NCBI GenBank assembly: GCA_905235955.1
Contig: CAJONN010000132.1
Coordinates: forward strand, 1-7,497
Reading direction: 5' to 3'
Source: an uncultured Marinilabiliaceae bacterium
Lineage (GTDB): Bacteria > Bacteroidota > Bacteroidia > Bacteroidales > Marinilabiliaceae
DNA length: 7,497 bases
Position numbers and translations under genes: made by a program. Under the pieces are notes generated by a model that was not told the origin of the DNA, ran no database searches, and saw only the letters and a list, made by a program, of their open reading frames with translations. The first letter of the stretch is position 1. Each line of letters opens with the position of its first letter. This document shows positions 1-5,476 of this stretch, one piece after another.

Positions 1-123
1 GGAGTGGCAACAGCGACGAGTTCTTTTTGTTACTTTTTCTTGCGGAAAGAAAAAGTAAAATTAATGGGAAGGTCATATATTGGGGACTTGTTTGCAGAAT
101 ATTTCTACTTGCGAAACTTGAGT
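1..123. repeat. Left copy of an inverted repeat bracketing the window
   Basis: Positions 1-38 match the reverse complement of 7456-7493 exactly, and 39-60 match the reverse complement of 7406-7427 exactly. The left copy lacks a 28-nt block found between these parts on the right. Weaker similarity continues inward: TTGTTTGCA at 88-96 (right copy 7369-7377), and a 17-nt block at 107-123 with one mismatch to 7353-7369. The left copy carries about 10 extra bases (97-106) between these two. Within this copy, TTACTTTTTCTT (30-41) and its exact complement (47-58) form a perfect 12-bp stem around a 5-nt loop. No coding role is likely, although an open frame runs through it into the next gene. This is probably a dispersed intergenic repeat; copy number elsewhere cannot be seen here. 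Confidence 0.85.
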
Positions 124-228
124 CAACTACCTCAAATCTACTTCCCAAATTAGCACGTCTTGCCAATAAACTTAAAGCTATGAAGCCCAATTTAGTCCAG
201 AAAGAGGCGTGGATAAAATCTGTTTTAC

Positions 229-236
229 TAATTTTG
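229..236 (+). promoter_or_regulatory. Possible -7 promoter element for the acyltransferase gene
   Basis: TAATTTTG matches the Bacteroidetes sigma-ABfr -7 consensus TAnnTTTG and ends 18 bases before the ATG at 255. No convincing -33 TTTG lies at the expected spacing, and the region is A/T-rich, so a chance match is possible. The 61-254 stretch before the gene otherwise holds only the inner part of the left repeat and no recognisable gene. Confidence 0.3.
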
Positions 237-254
237 TGCAATCAAAAAAATATT

Positions 255-1169
255 ATGCAAACATTTCTATCCCATCTTGTATATGGTCTGTTTTGGCTAA
301 TATCGTTGCTGCCACTCAGAGTATTATATTGGATATTCGACATAGTTTATATTTTTGTCAAGCGTTTCTATCGCAAACGTGTAGTGCATGACAACTTAGT
401 AAAGTCGTTTCCTGACAAAACAGCCGACGAAATAGCCAAAATAGAACGCGACTTCTATCACGTTTTTTGCGACTATTTTGCTGAAGATATCAAGTCGTTT
501 TCGATGTCGAAAAAGGAGATGATGAGGCGCGTAGTCTTTTCTGAAGAGAGCGTGCGCGTGATACGTGAACAGTTTGAAAACGGCAAAGACTATGTGTTTG
601 CATATTTGGGGCATTATTGCAACTGGGAATGGATGGCATCGTTTGCCTATTGGATGCCATTTGCTCATTGCGCTCAGCTTTATAGTCCGCTCCAAAACAA
701 AGTTTTCGACCAAGTTTTTCTCAAGCTACGTCAGCAATATGGTGGCGAATGCATACCTATGGCCATCTCACCTCGCCGACTCATTCAGCTACGCAACGAA
801 GGCAAAAAACTATTTGTAGCTTTCATTGCCGACCAACTGCCACAGTGGAAAGGCATACACCACTACACCCCATTTTTGCAACGCGACACAGCCGTATTTA
901 CTGGCGCTGAACAAATGGCTAAAAAATTCAATGCATCTGTAATATATTCGCATCTGTATAGGCCAAAACGTGGGCATTATTACATAGAACTTGAACTTAT
1001 GACAGCCGAGCCTAAAGCACAGCCCGACTACGACATTACCGACACATTTATGCGCATGCTTGAGCAAGATATAGTGCGCACACCGCATCTTTGGCTTTGG
1101 ACTCACAAACGTTGGCGACGCACCAAAGAAGAGTGGCTCGAAAGGCAGAAAAAAGGTAATGTAAATTAA
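255..1169 (+). CDS. LpxL/HtrB-family lipid A (lysophospholipid) acyltransferase
   Basis: The 304-residue product matches the LpxL/LpxM late acyltransferases, which add secondary acyl chains to Kdo-lipid A at the inner face of the cytoplasmic membrane. A hydrophobic N-terminal segment (about residues 5-35) followed by basic residues (KRFYRKR, 36-42) fits a membrane anchor. The catalytic HxxxxE motif is GHYCNWE, with H120 and E125. A Gln-Leu-Tyr-Ser-Pro block follows at 141-145, then the family's FIADQ segment (190-194) and PFLQRDTAVFTG (206-217). The C-terminus has the typical W-x-H-x-R element (WTHKRWRR, 282-289). Length fits the family (about 300). The frame is open back to position 27, but those codons lie in the left repeat and an unconserved leader. 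The ATG at 255 places the membrane anchor at the N-terminus; an in-frame ATG at 180 is the alternative. LpxL and LpxM cannot be told apart from sequence alone, and some relatives act on other lipids. aroK follows 28 bp downstream on the same strand. Confidence 0.88.
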   Translation: MQTFLSHLVYGLFWLISLLPLRVLYWIFDIVYIFVKRFYRKRVVHDNLVKSFPDKTADEIAKIERDFYHVFCDYFAEDIKSFSMSKKEMMRRVVFSEESVRVIREQFENGKDYVFAYLGHYCNWEWMASFAYWMPFAHCAQLYSPLQNKVFDQVFLKLRQQYGGECIPMAISPRRLIQLRNEGKKLFVAFIADQLPQWKGIHHYTPFLQRDTAVFTGAEQMAKKFNASVIYSHLYRPKRGHYYIELELMTAEPKAQPDYDITDTFMRMLEQDIVRTPHLWLWTHKRWRRTKEEWLERQKKGNVN

Positions 1170-1197
1170 AAAAACAAGTTACAACCAAACATAATAT

Positions 1198-1722
1198 ATG
1201 ACAAAGAGGATTTTTCTCGTCGGATTTATGGGGTGCGGCAAGTCGACTATTGGCAAATACATTGCGCACGACCTTAATTGGGATTTTGTTGACATGGATA
1301 GCTTCTTTGAAGAGAAACATCAATGCACTATCAGTCAATATTTTGAACGATATGGTGAAGACGGATTCCGAAAGGCTGAAAATGAGGTGGTTGCAGAACT
1401 GTCAAAGCAAAATAATGCTATCATTGCTACTGGAGGTGGCGCTCCGTGTTTCTTCAACAATATGGACATAATGTTATCTGCCGGACTTGTCATATACATC
1501 AACGTAGAGCCCACCGACCTTTGTCATCGGTTGCGCAATGCCAAAAACAACCGCCCGCTACTTGCTCAGAAAACTGACGATGAACTGCTAAGCTACATTA
1601 GCAGTAAACTATCAGAGCGCGAACCATTCTATCGGCGAGCACACATAGTAGTTGATGGCGAACATTTGCCTTTTTCGGCCTATCGCACACTGATTGAATT
1701 GCACAACGAAACAGAAAAATGA
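1198..1722 (+). CDS. aroK: Shikimate kinase
   Basis: This cytoplasmic 174-residue enzyme phosphorylates shikimate with ATP to give shikimate 3-phosphate, the fifth step of chorismate and aromatic amino acid synthesis. All hallmark motifs are present: Walker A GFMGCGKST (9-17), the D-x-D pair D32/D34 for Mg and shikimate, shikimate-binding R58 in FRKAE, the glycine-rich GGG (79-81), the lid arginine R119 in RPLL, and substrate-binding R141 in the SEREPFYRRA stretch. Length is typical of the single-domain enzyme and nothing is missing. The ATG has no Shine-Dalgarno sequence but an A-rich leader, as usual in Bacteroidetes. It starts 28 bp after the acyltransferase stop, with no promoter or terminator seen between, and its last codons overlap the HAD gene start (ATGA), so the three genes are probably cotranscribed. 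Confidence 0.97.
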   Translation: MTKRIFLVGFMGCGKSTIGKYIAHDLNWDFVDMDSFFEEKHQCTISQYFERYGEDGFRKAENEVVAELSKQNNAIIATGGGAPCFFNNMDIMLSAGLVIYINVEPTDLCHRLRNAKNNRPLLAQKTDDELLSYISSKLSEREPFYRRAHIVVDGEHLPFSAYRTLIELHNETEK

Positions 1723-2345
1723 AAAAGGCTGCTCTTTTCGACCTTGATGGCGTTGTGCTCGATACCGAAAAGCAATATTCGCATATATGGAACATCGTTG
1801 GACAACAATTTCATCCAGAACTGTCACATTTTGAGATGATTATAAAGGGGCAGACACTGAAGCAGATTTTTGCTTCATACTTCCCGAATGTAGCTCAGCA
1901 AGCTGTTGTGACGCAGATGCTCAACGAGTATGAAGCCAATATGAAATACGAATATATACAAGGTGCTGAGCTATTTATCAGTACCTTGCGAACTCAGGGT
2001 GTGCTTACGGCTTTGGTTACAAGCTCCAACAATGCCAAAATGAACAATGTATACAACGCATTGCCCAACTTCCACAATTTGTGGGACTTTGTTGTTACTG
2101 CTGACCTCATTACTCACTCAAAACCCAATCCGGAGTGTTTCTTGCTTGGCGCACAAAAATTGGGCGTATTGCCGTCAGAATGTGTTGTTTTTGAAGATTC
2201 GCTTCACGGACTGCAAGCTGGCAAAGCTGCCAACATGAAGGTGGTAGGCTTGGCTACTACATATCAGCGTAGCACGGTTGCTACAATAGCCGATGTGGTT
2301 ATTGATGATTTTGATAATCAGAGTGTTACTGATTTGATGAGGTGA
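1719..2345 (+). CDS. HAD-superfamily phosphatase, beta-phosphoglucomutase-like
   Basis: The 208-residue product is a haloacid dehalogenase-fold hydrolase or phosphomutase of the PGMB/GPH-type subfamily with an alpha-helical cap. Motif I is FDLDGVVLDTE (7-17), with nucleophile D8 and acid/base D10. Motif II is VTSSN (100-104), with S102. Motif III is K135 in SKPNP, and motif IV is FEDSLHGLQAG (158-168), with E159/D160 for Mg binding. The insert between residues 15 and 80 is the cap. The substrate cannot be determined; small sugar phosphates are typical, and beta-phosphoglucomutase is one option. The start codon overlaps the aroK stop in ATGA, implying translational coupling. The stop lies 4 bp from the obgE stop on the opposite strand. 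Confidence 0.92.
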   Translation: MKKAALFDLDGVVLDTEKQYSHIWNIVGQQFHPELSHFEMIIKGQTLKQIFASYFPNVAQQAVVTQMLNEYEANMKYEYIQGAELFISTLRTQGVLTALVTSSNNAKMNNVYNALPNFHNLWDFVVTADLITHSKPNPECFLLGAQKLGVLPSECVVFEDSLHGLQAGKAANMKVVGLATTYQRSTVATIADVVIDDFDNQSVTDLMR

Positions 2346-2349
2346 GTAA

Positions 2350-3348
2350 TTAATCCTTCTTTTGCAATTCGCGCCAAAGCATATCTTTGAGTGCTTGCAA
2401 TCCGAAGCCTGTGTGCGACGAAAAGATAACACAAGGCATGTCGGTTGGTAGCTGCGATTCTATTTCTGACATGCGTTGCTCGTCGACTATATCGGCTTTT
2501 GATATTGCCAAAAGCCGACGTTTGTCGAGAAGTTCAGGGTTGTATTTTTTTAGCTCATTGAAGAGTATTTTGTATTCTCCCATCACATCTTCCGTTTCAG
2601 CAGAAACTACAAAGAGCAATATCGAATTGCGCTCGATATGCCTCAAAAAACGCAGTCCGATGCCTTTACCTTCGGCAGCACCCTCTATGATGCCCGGTAT
2701 GTCGGCCATGCAAAACGACTTATGGTCGCGATATTCAACAATGCCCAAATTGGGCACAAGTGTGGTAAACGGATATGCACCAATTTCTGGTTTGGCGGCA
2801 GAAACAACGCTTAGCAATGTAGATTTGCCAGCATTGGGGAAGCCTACAAGACCAACATCAGCAAGCACTTTGAGCTCCATTATAGCACTTAGCTCGATGC
2901 CCTCTTCGCCGGGCTGGGCAAATTTGGGCGTTTGGAATGTTGCGGTGCGGAAGTGCCAGTTGCCTTGTCCGCCACGTCCGCCTTTGCATAAGATTTTTTC
3001 TTCGCCGTCTTCGGTTATTTCAAAGATAACATCGCCCGTTTCAGCATCTTTTACAACGGTGCCGAGTGGTACTTCTATATATTGGTCTTTGCCGTCTTTG
3101 CCAAACGAGCGTTCTTTGCCGCCGGGTTCGCCATCTTCAGCAAATACGTGACGAGCAAATTTGAGGTGAATAAGAGTCCAATATTGGCTATTGCCTCTCA
3201 CAATAACATGGCCACCGCGTCCGCCATCGCCACCATCTGGTCCGCCTTTAGCCATTGATTTGGCATGTCGTAGGTGTGCCGAGCCGGGTCCGCCATGACC
3301 TGAACGACAGAATATTTTTACGTAGTCTACAAAGTTTGATGTGGCCAT
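2350..3348 (-). CDS. obgE: Obg-family ribosome-associated GTPase
   Basis: ObgE binds the 50S ribosomal subunit and acts in large-subunit assembly and stress-linked growth control. The 332-residue protein starts with the glycine-rich Obg domain (about 1-158, rich in GG and GxGG turns, such as residues 35-46 and 123-129). The G domain follows: G1 GFPNAGKST (169-177), G2 around PFTT (193-196), G3 DIPG (216-219) followed by IIEGA, a G4-position SKAD (283-286) and a G5-position SSHTG (310-314). The C-terminal OCT domain of some Obg proteins is absent, as the chain ends about 20 residues after G5; shorter Obg proteins are known. G4 has Ser for the usual Asn and G5 has Ser-Ser for Ser-Ala, mild deviations. 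The ATG at 3348 matches the conserved N-terminus; the frame opens 15 codons further upstream, but these overlap the intergenic hairpin. It is the last gene of hpt-adk-obgE. Confidence 0.96.
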   Translation of the reverse strand: MATSNFVDYVKIFCRSGHGGPGSAHLRHAKSMAKGGPDGGDGGRGGHVIVRGNSQYWTLIHLKFARHVFAEDGEPGGKERSFGKDGKDQYIEVPLGTVVKDAETGDVIFEITEDGEEKILCKGGRGGQGNWHFRTATFQTPKFAQPGEEGIELSAIMELKVLADVGLVGFPNAGKSTLLSVVSAAKPEIGAYPFTTLVPNLGIVEYRDHKSFCMADIPGIIEGAAEGKGIGLRFLRHIERNSILLFVVSAETEDVMGEYKILFNELKKYNPELLDKRRLLAISKADIVDEQRMSEIESQLPTDMPCVIFSSHTGFGLQALKDMLWRELQKKD

Positions 3349-3380
3349 AATTTTGTTTTTGAGGTGTTTACAAATAAAGA

Positions 3381-3411
3381 CCACGAAGTACACACTTATG
3401 GCACTCCGTGG
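3381..3411 (-). other. Hairpin between adk and obgE
   Basis: CCACGAAGT (3381-3389) pairs with ACTCCGTGG (3403-3411) over 9 bp with one G-T wobble, leaving a 13-nt loop. It lies in the 84-bp gap between the adk stop and the obgE ATG. In the direction of transcription (minus strand) it is followed by a T-rich but interrupted stretch, so it could be a weak terminator or attenuator, or an RNA processing or stability element that lowers obgE expression relative to adk. Function is inferred only from position. Confidence 0.55.
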
Positions 3412-3432
3412 CTCTTATATGATATTGATGTT

Positions 3433-4008
3433 TTACTTTACAGCGTCAACTGCTGCGCATATATCGGCAAAGATAGCGTCAATGGCACCAACACCTTTGA
3501 TGTTGGCAAGTTTGCCATCTTTCTGATAGAAGTCGATAACTGGGCGAGTTTGTGAGTTGTAAACTTCGATGCGTTTTTTGATGGTCTCTTCGTTGTCGTC
3601 AGAACGACCTGAAGTTTTGCCACGTTCGATGAGTCTGACGAGTAGTTCGTCGTCAGGTACTTCGAGGTTGAGCATAACTGAAACGTCGGTTTTGTAGTCG
3701 TTCAAGAGGTCTTTGAGTGCTTTGGCTTGAGCTACGGTGCGTGGGAAACCATCGAAGATGACACCTTTGACTTTTTCAACGTTTTTGTCGATGAAGCGGT
3801 CGATCATACCAATAATTACTTCATCAGGCACAAGTTCGCCTTTGTCCATGTGTTGTTTAGCGAGAACACCAAGTTGTGTATTGGTCTGAATTTCGTGGCG
3901 CAAGAGGTCGCCAGTTGAAATATGTTCGAGTTTATACTTCTTTATAAGGTTCTCGCTCTGAGTTCCTTTGCCTGAGCCCGGAGGGCCGAAAATGACGATA
4001 TTAAGCAT
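3433..4008 (-). CDS. adk: Adenylate kinase, short form
   Basis: The cytoplasmic enzyme catalyses ATP + AMP to 2 ADP, keeping adenine nucleotides in balance. The 191-residue protein has the P-loop GPPGSGKGT (8-16), the AMP-binding STGDLLR (31-37), the adenylate kinase signature FDGFPRT (85-91) and arginines R129 and R135 flanking a very short LID (ERGKTSGRSDDN region, 128-139). The long LID with a zinc-binding Cys cluster seen in Gram-positive enzymes is absent; this short-LID variant is common in Bacteroidetes. The ATG is preceded by an A/T-rich leader without a Shine-Dalgarno sequence. It lies 29 bp after hpt and 84 bp before obgE, all in one direction, which fits a shared transcript. Confidence 0.97.
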   Translation of the reverse strand: MLNIVIFGPPGSGKGTQSENLIKKYKLEHISTGDLLRHEIQTNTQLGVLAKQHMDKGELVPDEVIIGMIDRFIDKNVEKVKGVIFDGFPRTVAQAKALKDLLNDYKTDVSVMLNLEVPDDELLVRLIERGKTSGRSDDNEETIKKRIEVYNSQTRPVIDFYQKDGKLANIKGVGAIDAIFADICAAVDAVK

Positions 4009-4037
4009 TTTTTATATTTGTATGATTTGTTGTTTTC

Positions 4038-4574
4038 TTATTTTACCAAAGTATAAATATCGCGTAGGTTGCGAGCGTATCCATCGTAGTCAAGACCATA
4101 GCCTATGATGAATGCTTCTGGTATGTTGATGCCTACGTATTGTGGCTTGACGTCGGGGCGGCACGATTGTGGCTTGAATAGCATTGTGGCTATGCGTACG
4201 TCGGCTGCACCAAGCTCTTTTACTTGCTTAACGAGTCCGTCGATTGTAAGGCCTGTGTCAACTATATCTTCTACTATAACTACTGTCCGACCTTTGACAT
4301 CTTCGTTGAAGCCTATGAGCTGTTTTACGGCACCAGTGGTTGACATACCATTGTATGATGCAACTTTTACGAATGATATTTGGCAAGGTATGTTTACTCT
4401 TTTCATGAGGTCAGCAGCAAACATAAATGCGCCATTGAGCACGCATACGAAGAGTGGATTTTTCCCGTCAAGTTCTTGATTTATTTTAGCTGCTACGCCA
4501 TCGACTGCGCTTAGTATTTCGCTTTCTGGTATCGATGTTTCAAACTCCTTATCTAAAACTTTTATTCTTGCCAT
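4038..4574 (-). CDS. hpt: Hypoxanthine phosphoribosyltransferase
   Basis: This purine salvage enzyme converts hypoxanthine (and usually guanine) plus PRPP to IMP (or GMP). The 178-residue protein has the type I phosphoribosyltransferase fold: the PPi loop region VLNGAFMFAADL (45-56), a flexible-loop Ser-Tyr pair (S73/Y74), and the PRPP-binding motif VVIVEDIVDTGLT (98-110) with the acidic pair E102/D103. The purine-contacting segment includes K134 and a later Gly-Leu-Asp-Tyr (160-163) followed by YARN, typical of hypoxanthine enzymes. Length is standard. It is the first gene of the leftward set and is divergent from purE, with 154 bp between start codons, placing salvage and de novo purine genes around one control region. 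Preference for hypoxanthine over guanine cannot be settled by eye. Confidence 0.96.
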   Translation of the reverse strand: MARIKVLDKEFETSIPESEILSAVDGVAAKINQELDGKNPLFVCVLNGAFMFAADLMKRVNIPCQISFVKVASYNGMSTTGAVKQLIGFNEDVKGRTVVIVEDIVDTGLTIDGLVKQVKELGAADVRIATMLFKPQSCRPDVKPQYVGINIPEAFIIGYGLDYDGYARNLRDIYTLVK

Positions 4575-4644
4575 AATTGTAATCTAATCGGTATGAAGAA
4601 TATACGTTGGTGTGTTCTACGATGTTCTTCAAAAAATGATTGCG

Positions 4645-4652
4645 CAAAATTA
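4645..4652 (-). promoter_or_regulatory. Possible -7 promoter element for hpt-adk-obgE
   Basis: On the minus strand this reads TAATTTTG, an exact fit to the Bacteroidetes -7 consensus TAnnTTTG. A TTG (minus strand, 4678-4676) lies 23 bases upstream, slightly further than the usual -33 spacing. A start a few bases downstream would give a leader of roughly 60-65 nt before the hpt ATG. Confidence 0.4.
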
Positions 4653-4698
4653 TAAAAAAAGGTTTGGATATTATGCAATGGGGCAATGGTTTATTGTA

Positions 4699-4706
4699 TA
4701 TCTTTG
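4699..4706 (+). promoter_or_regulatory. Probable -7 promoter element for purE
   Basis: TATCTTTG fits TAnnTTTG exactly and ends 22 bases before the purE ATG at 4729, giving a short leader. No TTTG is seen at ideal -33 spacing; the nearest (4663-4666) is too far upstream. No purine riboswitch fold was recognised in the 154-bp divergent region, which is too short for a switch plus both promoters. Confidence 0.5.
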
Positions 4707-4728
4707 CTTTAATAAAAAACTTTTAACA

Positions 4729-5238
4729 ATGAAACCAACTGTAAGCATCATTATGGGCAGCACGTCTGATTTGCCTATAATGGAAAAAGCCGCTCAATTT
4801 TTAAATGATATGGAGATTCCGTTTGAGATGAATGCTCTCTCGGCGCATCGCACTCCTGCTGAGGTAGAACAGTTTGCTACTCAAGCTAAAGAACGTGGAC
4901 TGAAGGTGATAATTGCTGGTGCTGGTATGGCAGCTGCTTTGCCGGGTGTGATAGCTGCCAACACTACGGTGCCAGTTATTGGTGTGCCTATCAAGGGTAT
5001 GCTCGACGGACTTGATGCTATGCTTTCTATCATACAGATGCCTCCGGGCATACCTGTTGCCACTGTGGGTGTGAATGGCGCACAGAATGCGGCTATTATT
5101 GCGGCTCAGATTTTAGCTTTGTCTGACGCTTCGCTTGCAACTAAACTTGCTGCATACAAAGAGGGTTTGAAGAGTAAAATTGTGAAGGCCAACAATGAAT
5201 TGTCAGAAATAAAAACTTGGAAGTTTAAGACTAACTAA
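4729..5238 (+). CDS. purE: N5-carboxyaminoimidazole ribonucleotide mutase, PurE class I
   Basis: PurE moves the carboxyl group of N5-CAIR to give CAIR in de novo purine synthesis, normally paired with PurK, which is not in this window. The 169-residue protein has the class I pattern: the phosphate-binding GSTSDLPIM (10-18), catalytic H40 in SAHRTP (38-43), the GAGMAAALPGVIA loop in mid-protein, PVIGVP, and a C-terminal NGAQNAA segment. These compact octameric enzymes are usually 160-170 residues. The frame stays open upstream to 4612, but the ATG at 4729 gives the family N-terminus and follows a good promoter match; the upstream residues look unlike PurE. It is transcribed alone, is divergent from hpt, and is followed by a strong hairpin terminator. 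Confidence 0.96.
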   Translation: MKPTVSIIMGSTSDLPIMEKAAQFLNDMEIPFEMNALSAHRTPAEVEQFATQAKERGLKVIIAGAGMAAALPGVIAANTTVPVIGVPIKGMLDGLDAMLSIIQMPPGIPVATVGVNGAQNAAIIAAQILALSDASLATKLAAYKEGLKSKIVKANNELSEIKTWKFKTN

Positions 5239-5260
5239 CTTAAGCTTAGCAAATAAAGCA

Positions 5261-5311
5261 GCTCCGAAGGAGCGAAAGAATACAGGCAGGGGTGAGCGTA
5301 GCGTAACCCCT
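5261..5311. repeat. REP-like palindromic element, first half
   Basis: GCTCC-GAA-GGAGC (5261-5273) is a 5-bp hairpin with a GAA loop, followed by GAAAGA. A second inverted repeat, AGGGGT (5288-5293) with ACCCCT (5306-5311), encloses TGAGCGTAGCGTA, a short tandem of GCGTA. The first hairpin plus tail resembles 5338-5356 at 16 of 19 positions. One difference pair (T-A to C-G) keeps the stem paired, pointing to selection on the hairpin. It is non-coding and lies within the 5239-5451 gap between purE and the ABC-F gene. Confidence 0.7.
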
Positions 5312-5336
5312 ACTAATCATGCATCCGCCACAAATT

Positions 5337-5407
5337 AGCCCTGAAGGGGCGAAAGAGCAATAACGCAAATTGCAGTCACTCTTTCGCCCCTTCAGGGCTT
5401 ATTTTTT
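5337..5407 (+). terminator. Rho-independent-type terminator for purE within the repeat
   Basis: A perfect 21-bp inverted repeat (5337-5357 with 5379-5399) encloses a 21-nt loop. On the plus strand it is followed by TTATTTTTT ending at 5407, the expected U tract. Each arm is itself a copy of the REP-like unit (GCCCT-GAA-GGGGC then GAAAGA), so the terminator appears to have been built from two inverted repeat units. On the minus strand the sequence after the stem is not T-rich, so it serves the opposing ABC-F gene less well. Confidence 0.75.
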
Positions 5408-5434
5408 GTGCTTTAGTACATTGCTTTGTTATGT

Positions 5435-5476
5435 TCAATCGTCTATTTCGCTCAGTTCGAGCCAACGCATTTCGAG
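5435..5476 (-). pseudogene. Out-of-frame C-terminal tail of the ABC-F gene
   Basis: Just past an apparent frameshift, the -1 frame of the minus strand reads [13 protein letters not shown] then TGA (5437-5435). This resembles the conserved C-terminal end of Bacteroidetes Uup-type ABC-F proteins. In the annotated frame the same DNA encodes unrelated residues (N-S-K-C-V-G-S-N) and an early stop. Adding one A at the AA pair 5477-5478 (minus strand TGTAAC to TGTAAAC) would join the frames into a 625-residue protein. It is either a real truncating mutation or a base-call or assembly error. Confidence 0.7.

Noticed and set aside
27..254. N-terminal extension of the acyltransferase frame, open from position 27
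   Set aside because: The first codons lie in the repeat, the encoded residues show no family similarity, and the ATG at 255 puts the membrane anchor at the N-terminus.
2387..3151. Long open frame (254 codons) on the plus strand opposite obgE
   Set aside because: It is antisense to a clear Obg gene; its Ser/Pro-rich, low-complexity product is what the complement of Gly-rich codons gives.
4612..4728. Longer purE start at 4612
   Set aside because: The added 39 residues are unlike PurE, would overlap the promoter match, and the ATG at 4729 gives the family length.
4575..4728. Purine riboswitch upstream of hpt or purE
   Set aside because: No three-way-junction fold with the conserved loops was found, and the leaders are too short.
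5239..5451. CRISPR array or small RNA gene in the purE/ABC-F gap
   Set aside because: The repeated units are palindromic, few, unevenly spaced and in mixed orientation, which fits a REP-like element rather than repeat-spacer structure.
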